The notes under the pieces are model-generated. The model was given only the letters and a program-made list of their open reading frames with translations, had not been told where the DNA came from and made no database searches. A DNA stretch of 43,752 nucleotides from Pelomonas sp. KK5. GTDB lineage: Bacteria; Pseudomonadota; Gammaproteobacteria; Burkholderiales; Burkholderiaceae_C. The stretch spans positions 1 through 43,752 of the forward strand of contig NZ_LYVQ01000024.1 of NCBI RefSeq assembly GCF_001984095.1, read 5' to 3'. The position numbers and the translations under genes were made by a program. Below are positions 25,160 through 33,515 of the stretch, piece by piece. Every line of letters begins with the position of its first letter. Position 1 is the stretch's first letter.

Positions 25160-26191
25160 TCACATATCCCAGAACTTGTACTCCTCGTCCTCCGGTGCCT
25201 GCGGCGCGGGAGGCGAGGTGTCCATCGAGGCGAGCTGTTCCTTCAGCTTCGCCACCTGGTCGCTCCAGTAGTTCGGCGTCCCGAACCAGGGGAAGGCCAG
25301 CGGGAAGGCCGGGTCGCTCCAGCGTTTGGCCAGCCAGGCGCTGTGGTGGATCATCCGCAGCGTGCGCAGCGGCTCGATCAGGGCCAGTTCGCGGCGGTCG
25401 AACTCGCGCACCGTCTCGTAGCCTTCCAGCACGCAGGCGAGCTGCTGGCGGATGCTCAGCTCGTCGCCGGACAGCAGCATCCACAGGTCCTGGATCGCCG
25501 GGCCGCTGACGGCGTCGTCCAGGTCGACGAAGTGCGGGCCCTTGTCGGGCGTCCACAGGATGTTGCCGGGATGGCAGTCGCCGTGGAGTCTCAGCGTCAG
25601 CAAGCCGGGAATTGCATCGAAGGCCCGCTGGACAGCGTCGAGGCAGCGGTTCGCGGCATCGAGCCAGACCGGCTCGATCTCCAGCGGGATGCTCTTGTTC
25701 GCCAGCAGCCAGTCGCGTGCGGCGATGCCGGGTTGACTGCTGTCCCAGCGCAGCCGGTGCGCGAAAGGCCGGGCCGCGCCGACGTTGTGCAGCCGGCCCA
25801 GCAGGCGGCCGATCCAGGTCAGCACCTCGGGGTCTTCCAGCTCGGGCCCGCGGCCGCCCTGGCGCAGGGTCGCCGCGAAGCGCTGGCCGCCCTGGTGGCG
25901 CAAGGTCGAGTCGCCCAGCATCCAGGGCGCGGCCACCGGCACTTCGGCGGCGGCCAGCTCGGCTGCGAAGGCGTGTTCCTCGAGGATCTGCGCGTCGCTC
26001 CAGCGGCCGGGCCGGTAGAACTTGGCCACGGCCACGCGGCCGTCTTCCAGGTGCAGCTGCAGCACGCGGTTCTCGTAGGAATTCAGCTGCAGCATGCGGC
26101 CGTCGCCGTGCAGGCCAGCGGCATCCAGTGCATCGAGCATGAATTCCGGCGTCAGCGTGCCGAAGGCGGCGTTGATCTCGTGTTCGTCCAT
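25160..26191 (-). CDS. srkA: Stress response kinase SrkA (YihE)
   Basis: 343 residues of the aminoglycoside-phosphotransferase-like kinase fold. E. coli SrkA (YihE) is a Ser/Thr protein kinase that protects cells under oxidative and antibiotic stress and opposes MazEF. Seen here: the N-lobe lysine in VAVAKFYRPGRW, the catalytic loop LRLHGDCHPGNILW (about 205-217), the metal-binding FVDLDDAVSGPAIQDLWML, and the aromatic-rich segment MIHHSAWLAKRW and PAFPLAFPWFGTPNYW typical of the family. A Pro/Glu-rich tail follows. It is convergent with htpG and its stop lies directly next to that of htpG. Confidence 0.93.
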   Translation of the reverse strand: MDEHEINAAFGTLTPEFMLDALDAAGLHGDGRMLQLNSYENRVLQLHLEDGRVAVAKFYRPGRWSDAQILEEHAFAAELAAAEVPVAAPWMLGDSTLRHQGGQRFAATLRQGGRGPELEDPEVLTWIGRLLGRLHNVGAARPFAHRLRWDSSQPGIAARDWLLANKSIPLEIEPVWLDAANRCLDAVQRAFDAIPGLLTLRLHGDCHPGNILWTPDKGPHFVDLDDAVSGPAIQDLWMLLSGDELSIRQQLACVLEGYETVREFDRRELALIEPLRTLRMIHHSAWLAKRWSDPAFPLAFPWFGTPNYWSDQVAKLKEQLASMDTSPPAPQAPEDEEYKFWDM

Positions 26192-26205
26192 CGGCCCGCA
26201 GTATG
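26192..26205 (-). promoter_or_regulatory. -10-like element of srkA
   Basis: On the minus strand CATACT (26205-26200, four of six matches to TATAAT) is followed by 8 bases and the ATG at 26191. No Shine-Dalgarno sequence is present. Confidence 0.35.
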
Positions 26206-26221
26206 GGGCCTCGGGCCTGGC

Positions 26222-27067
26222 TCAGCGGGGCGGATGCCCGTTGCCGTAGCGGGGCGAATCGACGACGACGCCGACGATGTCGTTGGGCGCTTCGTCCGGA
26301 TAGTGGGACGAGGGGCCGCTGAGCGGTTCGGCCAGGCCGGAGTCGGAAAAGACGCGGCTGTTCTGGAAGCCGCTGCGGCTGCCGCCATCGAAGCCCGTGT
26401 TGCCGTTGTTGTCGAAGCGGCTGTCCGGCCCGAAGAAGGAGTCGTTGAACATCGCCGAGTCCTGCCACAGGCTGCCGCGCACGGCATCCTGCGAGGCGCG
26501 GCGCGGCGGGCCGGAGCGGGCGCGGTCCGGGCTCGGCGCCGCCTGCGGGCCGCGCGAATGGCCACTGCCGTAAGGCACCAGCAGTTGCAGCTCGGCGGCG
26601 GTCGGCAGCTTGTCCAGCGGGCAGCGCAGGTAGCGCACGCGGCAGGCCGCCAGCACCGACTGCTTGATCCTCAGGCTGCGGCTGGCGCTGGCGCTGTTTC
26701 TCTCGCTGGTGTCGATGTCCACGGCCGCCAGCACGCGGCCGTTGGGGCTGCAGATCGCGAAGGTGACGTGGATCGCGCCCAGCAGCTCAAACCAGTAGCG
26801 GACCTCGGTGGCCTCCACCGGCTGGCAGAAGCGCACCAGCGGCAGCTTGGCCAGGATCACATGGTGGGGCAGGGCCTCGCGCAGCAGGCGGTAGACGCGG
26901 CGCTCGTCGGTACTGAAGACCGGGCGCGGCGTCAGCGACCACTCGACCGGCAGCGACTTGGCGTTCGTCGCCGGCCGACGCAGCAGCGCCCAGGCCAGCA
27001 CCATGGCCATCAGCACGAAGCCGAGGGCGATGGTGACGATCCAGGCGATGCTGCTGCTGACGGGCAT
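26222..27067 (-). CDS. Membrane-anchored DUF2726 protein
   Basis: 281 residues. One N-terminal transmembrane helix (about 6-28, SIAWIVTIALGFVLMAMVLAWAL) is followed by a DUF2726-like domain (about 45-165: VFSTDERRVYRLLREALPHHVILAKLPLVRFC, then FAICSPNGRVLAAVDID and LRIKQSVLAACRVRYLRC). DUF2726 has a nuclease-like alpha/beta fold but no proven role. The C-terminal ~110 residues are low-complexity, rich in Gly, Ser, Asn, Asp and Pro, and likely disordered. The 182-base region upstream (27068-27249) holds its promoter, which I could not place. Confidence 0.82.
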   Translation of the reverse strand: MPVSSSIAWIVTIALGFVLMAMVLAWALLRRPATNAKSLPVEWSLTPRPVFSTDERRVYRLLREALPHHVILAKLPLVRFCQPVEATEVRYWFELLGAIHVTFAICSPNGRVLAAVDIDTSERNSASASRSLRIKQSVLAACRVRYLRCPLDKLPTAAELQLLVPYGSGHSRGPQAAPSPDRARSGPPRRASQDAVRGSLWQDSAMFNDSFFGPDSRFDNNGNTGFDGGSRSGFQNSRVFSDSGLAEPLSGPSSHYPDEAPNDIVGVVVDSPRYGNGHPPR

Positions 27068-27249
27068 GGGCAGGTGATTGAGGAAAAAAGCAGGGAATTC
27101 CGGCGTAATTGAATGACTTTATCCCATGGATCCAATGCAGGGCTCCGTGTCTGCCCAGGGGTTGATCCCCCCGAGTCGGGCGGGTTCCGTCGAGTTTTAG
27201 CGTTATGTGTGTACAAATTCGCGGCAAATCGCAAAAAGATCGCGCAGCC

Positions 27250-27948
27250 TCATTGCGCCTTGCGCTTGTCGCCGGTCAGGCGGGCCTTGAGGCTGGACAT
27301 GCCCTTGAAAACGCTGTTCACGGTCCGGGCATGGCGCTTGTACTGGAAGTCCAGCTCGGCCATGTGGCGCTCGATCGCCTCGCCGACGTGCGAGGACACG
27401 GTGTCTTCCGGCAGCCGCAGCCAGGCCTCGGATTCCGAGCCCTCGCGCTCCACCCTGGCACCGGCATTGCGGGCGATCTTCAGCATCGGCGCGTTCTCGC
27501 TCAGCGCGTGGATGAACAGGGTCTCCACGCCGCGGTTGCGGGCCTGCAGAGCGGCCCGCTCGAACAGGCGCGCGCCGAAGCCGCGCCCGCGCGCCTCGCG
27601 GGAGACCGAGACGCCGAACTCCGCCATCGCCGGCTTGCCGGCCCGCTGCGGCATCGGCGCATAGGCCAGGTGGGCCATCGCGACCAGCTGGAGCCGGCGG
27701 TTGAAGATGCCCAGCACCTCGTCATGGTCGAAGTCCAGGCCGACGACGTAGCGGGAGATCTGCTCGTCGGTGGCCGGGTAGCCGAAGCGCAGGTAGCGGT
27801 CGCGCTCGTTCAAGGCCAGCAGGTGCTGTGCGATGCGTCCGCGATGGCGGCTCGCGAGCGAGCGGATCGGCACCCAGGACGCCAGCTGGCGCAGCCAGGC
27901 CGGAGGCTTGGCGGCCAGGGAGGTGGCGTCGTCGGCGGGTTTCTGCAT
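27250..27948 (-). CDS. GNAT-family N-acetyltransferase
   Basis: 232 residues with a GNAT fold at about 45-190. The acetyl-CoA loop SREARGRGFGARLFERAALQARNRG (the R/Q-x-x-G-x-G/A motif) is clear, preceded by MAEFGVSVSREARG and followed by ETLFIHALSENAPMLKIARNAGARVEREG. The N-terminal part and the ~35-residue basic C-terminal extension (HARTVNSVFKGMSSLKARLTGDKRKAQ) are additional. The substrate is unknown. It is divergent from rplM. I see no ribosome binding site at the ATG. Confidence 0.88.
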   Translation of the reverse strand: MQKPADDATSLAAKPPAWLRQLASWVPIRSLASRHRGRIAQHLLALNERDRYLRFGYPATDEQISRYVVGLDFDHDEVLGIFNRRLQLVAMAHLAYAPMPQRAGKPAMAEFGVSVSREARGRGFGARLFERAALQARNRGVETLFIHALSENAPMLKIARNAGARVEREGSESEAWLRLPEDTVSSHVGEAIERHMAELDFQYKRHARTVNSVFKGMSSLKARLTGDKRKAQ

Positions 27949-28041
27949 ATCGATCCGTGTAAACCCCTAGTTTACCTGGCAAAGTCGCTGCTGCTGGCGG
28001 CTCTCGACCCCCAAGACTAGCGGAAAAGGCTCACCTGGTGA

Positions 28042-28082
28042 TACACTCGCGGGCTTTCCCCGATCTGGCTTTGAGGGGAGAG
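28042..28082 (+). promoter_or_regulatory. Promoter and structured 5' leader of rplM-rpsI
   Basis: TACACT (28042-28047) inside TGGTGATACACT is the likely -10, with no good -35. Transcription would begin about 28053, leaving a leader of about 110 bases. CTTTCCCC (28054-28061) can pair with GGGGAGAG (28075-28082), one G-U pair, with a 13-base loop at the very 5' end of the mRNA. In E. coli the L13 protein represses its own operon through the leader; whether this hairpin does so here is not known. Confidence 0.45.
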
Positions 28083-28161
28083 CGGTGGGTGAGAGGCTGT
28101 GGACTCAAATAAACAGCACCGAACGCGCCGAATCGACAAAGCTTTTACTCGAAAGAATCTC

Positions 28162-28590
28162 ATGAAGACCTTCAGCGCCAAGCCGGCCGAAGTGACGCAC
28201 GAGTGGTTTGTGATTGACGCCACCGACAAGGTGCTCGGACGTGTTGCCAGCGAAGTGGCACTCCGTTTGCGCGGCAAGCACAAGGCCATCTACACGCCTC
28301 ACGTCGACACCGGTGACTTCATCGTCATCATCAACGCAGACAAGCTGCGTGTCACGGGCAACAAGGCCACCGACAAGGTGTACTACCGTCACTCGGGCTT
28401 CCCCGGCGGCATCTACGCCACGAAGTTCAAGGACATGCAAGCCAAGCATCCGGGCCGCGCCCTGGAGAAGGCCGTCAAGGGCATGCTGCCCAAGGGCCCG
28501 CTCGGCTACGCCATGGTGAAGAAGCTGAAGGTCTACGCCGGTGACACCCACCCGCACGCCGCTCAGCAGCCCAAGGCTCTGGAAATCTAA
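28162..28590 (+). CDS. rplM: 50S ribosomal protein L13
   Basis: 142 residues, full length for uL13. Motifs are [97 protein letters not shown]. It is an early-assembly protein of the large subunit. GAAAGAAT precedes the ATG at 28162; an upstream in-frame ATG at 28099 lies in the leader and gives a non-family N-terminus. rpsI follows 9 bases downstream, an arrangement conserved across bacteria. Confidence 0.98.
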   Translation: MKTFSAKPAEVTHEWFVIDATDKVLGRVASEVALRLRGKHKAIYTPHVDTGDFIVIINADKLRVTGNKATDKVYYRHSGFPGGIYATKFKDMQAKHPGRALEKAVKGMLPKGPLGYAMVKKLKVYAGDTHPHAAQQPKALEI

Positions 28591-28599
28591 GGAACGACG

Positions 28600-28992
28600 A
28601 TGATCGGAAACTGGAACTACGGAACCGGCCGCCGCAAGTCGTCGGTCGCTCGCGTCTTCATCAAGAAGGGCACCGGCCTGATCACCATCAATGGCAAGAC
28701 CATTGCTGAGTACTTCGGCCGTCAGACCTCGATCATGATCGCCAAGCAGCCCCTGCTGCTGACGAACAACGGCGAGGCCTTCGACGTCAAGATCAACGTC
28801 CACGGCGGTGGCGAGTCCGGCCAGGCTGGCGCCTGCCGTCACGGCATCACCCGCGCGCTGATCGACTACGACGCGACCCTGAAGCCCGAACTGAGCCGCG
28901 CCGGCTTCGTCACGCGTGACGCGCGTGAAGTCGAGCGTAAGAAGGTCGGCCTGCACGGCGCCCGTCGCCGGAAGCAGTTCAGCAAGCGCTGA
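28600..28992 (+). CDS. rpsI: 30S ribosomal protein S9
   Basis: 130 residues, complete uS9. The N-terminus [21 protein letters not shown], the central [19 protein letters not shown] and the basic C-terminal tail [13 protein letters not shown], which reaches the P-site tRNA in the ribosome, are all present. Cotranscribed with rplM. Two hairpins follow. Confidence 0.98.
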   Translation: MIGNWNYGTGRRKSSVARVFIKKGTGLITINGKTIAEYFGRQTSIMIAKQPLLLTNNGEAFDVKINVHGGGESGQAGACRHGITRALIDYDATLKPELSRAGFVTRDAREVERKKVGLHGARRRKQFSKR

Positions 28993-29000
28993 TCGATCGC

Positions 29001-29056
29001 ACTGCCTGCTCCGGCAGGCAGTACAAAGAGGCCGCAGACAATGCGGCCTTTTTATT
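29001..29056 (+). terminator. Double-hairpin terminator of rplM-rpsI
   Basis: First stem: ACTGCCTGC (29001-29009) with GCAGGCAGT (29014-29022), loop TCCG. Second stem: AGGCCGC (29029-29035) with GCGGCCT (29043-29049), loop of 7, followed by TTTTTATTT. The second is a standard intrinsic terminator. The first has no T-run and may protect the mRNA end or slow RNA polymerase. Confidence 0.88.
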
Positions 29057-29081
29057 TGTGTTGGACAATAGCGCCAACACA
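29057..29081. promoter_or_regulatory. 8-bp inverted repeat in the erpA promoter region
   Basis: TGTGTTGG (29057-29064) and CCAACACA (29074-29081) are perfectly complementary with a 9-base centre (ACAATAGCG). GACAAT (29064-29069) inside it may be the -10 of erpA, so a protein bound here would block or assist transcription. It ends 19 bases before the ATG. It does not match the IscR consensus sites I know. Confidence 0.5.
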
Positions 29082-29100
29082 GGAATCCAAGGAATCCATC

Positions 29101-29472
29101 ATGAGCGCAGTCCTCGAATCCACTCCCGTCACTGGCGAGGTCCCCGGCCCGCTGGTCTTCACCGACAGCGCCGCCGCCAAGGTGGCCGACCTGGTCGCCG
29201 AGGAAGGCAACCCCGAGCTGAAGCTGCGCGTGTTCGTCCAGGGCGGCGGCTGCTCGGGCTTCCAGTACGGCTTCACCTTCGACGAGGTCGTCAACGAAGA
29301 CGACACGCAGATGAACAAGAACGGCGTCACGCTGCTGATCGACGCGATGAGCCTGCAGTACCTGATGGGCGCCGAGATCGACTACAAGGAAGACCTGCAG
29401 GGCGCGCAGTTCGTGATCAAGAACCCGAACGCGACGACGACCTGCGGTTGCGGTTCGAGCTTCTCGGTCTGA
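29101..29472 (+). CDS. erpA: Iron-sulfur cluster insertion protein ErpA
   Basis: 123 residues, an A-type Fe-S carrier. The three ligand cysteines are Cys51 ([11 protein letters not shown]) and Cys115 and Cys117 ([11 protein letters not shown]). ErpA hands [4Fe-4S] clusters to essential enzymes such as IspG. Placement right after rplM-rpsI is normal for beta-proteobacteria and separates it from IscA of an isc cluster. AAGGA lies 8 bases before the ATG. Confidence 0.95.
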   Translation: MSAVLESTPVTGEVPGPLVFTDSAAAKVADLVAEEGNPELKLRVFVQGGGCSGFQYGFTFDEVVNEDDTQMNKNGVTLLIDAMSLQYLMGAEIDYKEDLQGAQFVIKNPNATTTCGCGSSFSV

Positions 29473-29498
29473 GCCGTCTTTCTCGCTGCCTGGCAAAG

Positions 29499-29522
29499 CA
29501 AAGCCGCCCTCGGGCGGCTTTG
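29499..29522. terminator. Bidirectional terminator between erpA and anmK
   Basis: CAAAGCCGCCC (29499-29509) and GGGCGGCTTTG (29512-29522) are perfectly complementary with a 2-base centre. Located between the convergent genes erpA (+) and anmK (-), it likely ends both. Confidence 0.85.
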
Positions 29523-29528
29523 TGCTTT

Positions 29529-30665
29529 TCAGGCCGGCTCAGGCTGGGTAGAGCGCCCCGAGTGGCCGCGGCCCGGCGGCGCGGTGACCCGCGCCAGATT
29601 GCCGGCCAGGCCGCGCATGAAGCGCATCGCCAGCCAGGCGAAGGCGGCGCCCTCGACCTGCATCACCGGCAGGCCGCGTGCGTCGCTGGGCAGGACCTGT
29701 GCGGTGGGCAACAGCGCCTGCAGCCGCGCCATCAGCGTGCCGTTCAGCGCGCCGCCGCCGCAGACGAGCAACTCGGTCGTGCCGGCCGGCAGCGTGTCGA
29801 CGATGCTGCGCGCAGTCAGTTCCAGCAGCGTGGCCTGCACATCCTCGGCCTTTTCGCTGCCGCTCAGGTAACGCGTTAGCCAGACGCGGTTGAACAGGTC
29901 GCGGCCGGTGCTGCGCGGCGGCGGCATCGAGAAATAGGGCTCGGCCAGCATGTCGGCCAGCAGCGTGGGGATGACCTTGCCGGTGGCGGCCCAGGCGCCG
30001 CCCGCGTCATAGCGACTGCCGGGCTGGTGCTCGGCGATCCACAGGTCCATCAGGCAGTTGCCGGGGCCGCAGTCGAAGCCGGTGGTCGTGCCATCGGCGG
30101 CGAGCAGGCTGACATTGCTGATGCCGCCGATGTTCAGCGCCGCCACGTCGCGCTCGGCGCTGCCGAACTGTGCGCGGTGGAAGGCTGGCACCAGCGGCGC
30201 GCCCTGGCCGCCGGCGGCCACGTCGCGGCTGCGCAGGTCGCAGATGGTGGCGATGCCGCTCTGCTCGGCCAGCAGCGCGCCGTTGAGCAATTGGGTGGTG
30301 TAGCCGCAGCCGTCGAACTCGCCGGGGCGGTGGCGCACGGTCTGGCCGTGGGCGCCCAGCGCGGTCACCTCGGCCGGCACCACGCTGCAGGCTTCGAGCA
30401 ACTGGGCGGCCGTGTCCGCATAGCTGCGCGCGACGGCGTTGCCGGCCAGGGCGGCGCGATGCAGTTCGTCCACGCCGCCGGGGGCGTTCAGTGCCAGCAG
30501 TTCCTCGCGCAGCGCGGAAGGAAAGGGGCTGTACTGGTGGCCCAGCACCTGCATGTCGCCGCCCGCGGCGGGGAAGCGGGCCAGCACGGCGTCGACCCCG
30601 TCCAGCGAGGTGCCGGACATCAGGCCGATAAAGAGTTCCCCGGTGCTGCTGATGCGGACGCTCAT
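29529..30665 (-). CDS. anmK: Anhydro-N-acetylmuramic acid kinase
   Basis: 378 residues. AnmK phosphorylates and opens 1,6-anhydro-MurNAc from peptidoglycan turnover to MurNAc-6-phosphate. Seen: GLMSGTSLDGVDAVLARF at the N-terminus, LGAHGQTVRHRPGEF, QLLNGALLAEQSGIATICDLRSRDVAAGGQGAPLVP, NIGGISNVSLL, GFDCGPGNCLMDLW, and GGGALNGTLMARLQALLP with LGL-like DARGLPVMQVEGAAFAWLA near the end. Its ATG overlaps the TGA of the M23 peptidase gene (ATGA), so a wall hydrolase and a wall-recycling enzyme are translated together. Confidence 0.96.
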   Translation of the reverse strand: MSVRISSTGELFIGLMSGTSLDGVDAVLARFPAAGGDMQVLGHQYSPFPSALREELLALNAPGGVDELHRAALAGNAVARSYADTAAQLLEACSVVPAEVTALGAHGQTVRHRPGEFDGCGYTTQLLNGALLAEQSGIATICDLRSRDVAAGGQGAPLVPAFHRAQFGSAERDVAALNIGGISNVSLLAADGTTTGFDCGPGNCLMDLWIAEHQPGSRYDAGGAWAATGKVIPTLLADMLAEPYFSMPPPRSTGRDLFNRVWLTRYLSGSEKAEDVQATLLELTARSIVDTLPAGTTELLVCGGGALNGTLMARLQALLPTAQVLPSDARGLPVMQVEGAAFAWLAMRFMRGLAGNLARVTAPPGRGHSGRSTQPEPA

Positions 30666-32056
30666 TCGGCGCCGCTGATGCCGTCGCTCGCCTGCATCGA
30701 GCGCGCCACCTGCAGCTGCGTCGTCACGCTCGCCACGGTCTGGGCGAACTTGGCGCGGGCATAGCCCGGCAGCGTGGCGGCGTCGGACGCCTTGGCGATC
30801 GCGCGCGGATCCTGCTGCGTGCCGTTGACCTGGAACTCGAAGTGCAGGTGCGGGCCGGTGGCCCAGCCGGTCATGCCGACGGCGCCGATCGTCTGGCCCT
30901 GGCCGATCTTCTGGCCCTTCTTGACCTCGATGCGGCTCAGGTGGGCGTAGACCGTCTCGCGGCTGCCGCTGTGCTGGATCTTGATGACGTTGCCGTAGCC
31001 GTTCTGCCAGCCGGCGAAGTCGACCGTGCCGTCGCCGACGCTGCGCACCGCGGTGCCGGTCGGGGCGCCGAAATCGACGCCCTTGTGCTGGCGCCAGCTT
31101 TGCAGGATCGGGTGGAAGCGCATCGCGAAACCGGAGGTGATGCGCGAGAACTCGACCGGGTTGGCCAGGAAGCTGTGGCGCTTGCTCTGGCCGTCGAAGG
31201 CGTAGAAGTTGCCCTTGCCGGTGACGCCGTCCTTGAACCAGACCGACTGGTAGCTCTTGCCCTTGTTGACGAACTCGCCGGCGATCAGGTGGCCGTTGGA
31301 GGCGTCCCAGCTGATCGGCTCGCCGTCGGCGGTCATGGCCTCGTAGACGACCGAGAAGCGGTCGCCCTTCTGCAGCTCGCGGTGGAAGTCCACGTCGCCC
31401 GAGAACATGTCGGCCATCTGCGAGGCGATGCCGTCGGGGATGTTGGACTCGTCGGTGGCGGCGAACAGCGAGGTGCGGATCGTGCCGCTGCCCAGGCGGA
31501 CCTGGGTTTCCAGCGGGGCGGTCTCGACCTTGCTCGTGAACTTGCCGTCGGCCTGGCGTTCGATCGTCAGCCGCGTGAAGTGGGTGGCCTGCTGCTCCGC
31601 GTTCTCGGCGGGATAGCGGGCGACGATGGACTGGACCGTGCCCGAGGCATCGGCAGCCAGTTCGACCATCTTGCCGGCGCGGCCCTGCAGCAGGCGGCGG
31701 GCCGTGGTGTCGCTGCGCAGGAACTGCGAGGCGGCGGGGTCCAGCGCGCCCAGGCGGCGGAGCAGGGCGTCGGCGGTGTCAGTGGCGCGGGTTTGCTCGC
31801 TGCGGCGCAGGACGAGTTCGTGGGCGGCCAGTTCGGCCAGCTGGGCATCGAAATTGCCCTGCGGTTGGACGGTCTCGGTGACGAGGCGTTGCGGCAGGTC
31901 GCCCGCATCCGGCGCCAGCGGTGCGATGCCGAAGGCGGTCACGGCGAAGCCGCTCAGCAGGCCCACCACGGTCGCGGTCAGGGCTCGCGGATGCTTTGCG
32001 GCAAAAGCCTCTACACGCGTCAAGCTGGCCTTGACGCTCTCAATCCGATCACTCAC
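30662..32056 (-). CDS. M23-family murein peptidase
   Basis: 464 residues from the GTG at 32056 (reading [12 protein letters not shown]); ATG starts further upstream exist but would reach into the tyrS promoter region. One N-terminal transmembrane helix (about 25-46), a middle domain of ~200 residues, an OapA/Opa-like LysM-related segment, and a C-terminal LytM/M23 domain. The zinc ligands are in [16 protein letters not shown] and GPHLHFEFQ. It should be a periplasmic endopeptidase or an activator resembling MepM that cuts peptidoglycan cross-links. Cotranscribed with anmK. No strong ribosome binding site is visible at the GTG. Confidence 0.9.
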   Translation of the reverse strand: MSDRIESVKASLTRVEAFAAKHPRALTATVVGLLSGFAVTAFGIAPLAPDAGDLPQRLVTETVQPQGNFDAQLAELAAHELVLRRSEQTRATDTADALLRRLGALDPAASQFLRSDTTARRLLQGRAGKMVELAADASGTVQSIVARYPAENAEQQATHFTRLTIERQADGKFTSKVETAPLETQVRLGSGTIRTSLFAATDESNIPDGIASQMADMFSGDVDFHRELQKGDRFSVVYEAMTADGEPISWDASNGHLIAGEFVNKGKSYQSVWFKDGVTGKGNFYAFDGQSKRHSFLANPVEFSRITSGFAMRFHPILQSWRQHKGVDFGAPTGTAVRSVGDGTVDFAGWQNGYGNVIKIQHSGSRETVYAHLSRIEVKKGQKIGQGQTIGAVGMTGWATGPHLHFEFQVNGTQQDPRAIAKASDAATLPGYARAKFAQTVASVTTQLQVARSMQASDGISGAE

Positions 32057-32123
32057 TACAGGAATCCCGCCGTATCTTGTCGTTCCGGGCCGGCACCCTG
32101 TGAGGCGGGCCGTGGAACTGAAG

Positions 32124-32143
32124 GTGGACATGAGCCTGTCCAC
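32124..32143. promoter_or_regulatory. 7-bp inverted repeat between the M23 peptidase gene and tyrS
   Basis: GTGGACA (32124-32130) and TGTCCAC (32137-32143) are perfectly complementary with a 6-base spacer. TAGAAT (32144-32149) directly follows and may be a -10 for tyrS. The rest of the 214-base divergent gap (32057-32270) also holds TATACC near 32197 and a short hairpin GGCTT-TACA-AAGCC (32245-32258) just before the tyrS start. Confidence 0.4.
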
Positions 32144-32270
32144 TAGAATCCGCTGCCTGGCACCGCATGGTGCATCGCAGCAAATGAGGCCGAAGTATAC
32201 CGGCCGCAGCGCGGCGCCAAGGCCAAGAAAACCCGATGAATCAAGGCTTTACAAAGCCCAGAGCCCCGCC

Positions 32271-33515
32271 ATGTCCGACCCGCGCACAGCCGTAAAAACC
32301 AGTTACCCGGTGACCGACAAAGTCCTGGAAGCCATGGAAGTTTCCAAGCGGGGCGTCGAGGAGCTGCTGCCCGAGGCCGACTGGCTGCAGAAGCTCGCGA
32401 AGTCCGAGGCGACCGGTGTGCCGTTGCGGATCAAGCTGGGCCTGGACCCGACCGCGCCGGACATCCACATCGGCCACACGGTGGTGCTCAACAAGATGCG
32501 CCAGCTGCAGGACCTGGGCCACCAGGTGATCTTCCTGATCGGCGACTTCACCTCGATGATCGGCGACCCGTCCGGCCGCAACAGCACCCGCCCGCCGCTG
32601 ACCGCCGAGCAGATCAAGGCCAACGCCGAGACCTACTACGCCCAGGCCAAGCTGGTGCTGGACCCGGCCCGCACCGAGATCCGCTACAACTCCGAGTGGA
32701 GCGACCCGCTGGGCGCCCGCGGCATGATCCAGCTGGCCGCCAAGTACACAGTGGCGCGGATGATGGAGCGCGACGACTTCACCAAGCGCTTCGCCGCCCA
32801 GACGCCGATCTCGGTCCACGAGTTCCTCTACCCGCTGATGCAGGGCTACGACTCGGTGGCGCTGAAGAGCGACCTCGAGCTCGGCGGCACCGACCAGAAA
32901 TTCAACCTGCTGATGGGCCGCCACCTGCAGCAGGAGTACGGCCAGGAGCCGCAGTGCATCCTGACGATGCCGCTGCTGGAGGGGCTGGACGGCGTCGAGA
33001 AGATGTCCAAGTCCAAGAACAACTACGTGGGCATCAGCGAGCCGGCCAAGGACATGTTCGCCAAGATCCTGTCGATCAGTGACGAGCAGATGTGGAAGTG
33101 GTTCAAGCTGCTGAGCTTCAAGTCGCTGGCGGAGATCGCAGCGCTGAAGGCCGAGGTGGACGGCGGGCGCAACCCGAAGGACGCCAAGGTCATGCTCGCC
33201 AAGGAGATCACCGCGCGCTTCCACAATGCTGCCGCGGCCGATGCCGCCGAGGACGACTTCAACAAGCGCGCCCAGGGCGGCATCCCGGACGACATTCCCG
33301 AGGTGACGCTCACCGGCGCCCCGCTGCTGATCGGCAAGGTGCTGCTGGGCGCCGGCCTGGTCGCTTCCGGCGGCGAGGCCACGCGGATGATCGAGCAGGG
33401 CGGCGTGCGCATCGACGGCGCGGTGATCAGCGACAAGGGGCTGAAGCTGGAGCCCGGCGCGACCTTCGTCGCGCAGGTGGGCAAGCGCAAGTTCGCGCGG
33501 GTTACTCTGTCCTGA
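32271..33515 (+). CDS. tyrS: Tyrosyl-tRNA synthetase
   Basis: 414 residues, class I synthetase. HIGH is at 66-69 and KMSKS at 244-248. A C-terminal S4 RNA-binding domain (about 345-410, [38 protein letters not shown]) binds the tRNA. The catalytic core has [47 protein letters not shown] and [22 protein letters not shown], phrasing of the TyrZ-like subclass. The ATG at 32271 matches family starts; the frame is open far upstream, but that is shadow. It overlaps the convergent protease gene by 14 bases at its end. Confidence 0.96.
   Translation: MSDPRTAVKTSYPVTDKVLEAMEVSKRGVEELLPEADWLQKLAKSEATGVPLRIKLGLDPTAPDIHIGHTVVLNKMRQLQDLGHQVIFLIGDFTSMIGDPSGRNSTRPPLTAEQIKANAETYYAQAKLVLDPARTEIRYNSEWSDPLGARGMIQLAAKYTVARMMERDDFTKRFAAQTPISVHEFLYPLMQGYDSVALKSDLELGGTDQKFNLLMGRHLQQEYGQEPQCILTMPLLEGLDGVEKMSKSKNNYVGISEPAKDMFAKILSISDEQMWKWFKLLSFKSLAEIAALKAEVDGGRNPKDAKVMLAKEITARFHNAAAADAAEDDFNKRAQGGIPDDIPEVTLTGAPLLIGKVLLGAGLVASGGEATRMIEQGGVRIDGAVISDKGLKLEPGATFVAQVGKRKFARVTLS

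Noticed and set aside
27068-27249. Possible promoter or terminator hairpins between the GNAT and DUF2726 genes (GGGGTTGATCCCC, CCCGAGTCGGG)
   Set aside because: Stems are short, no T-run follows, and no -35/-10 pair stands out. Part of this gap must hold the DUF2726 promoter, but I cannot place it.
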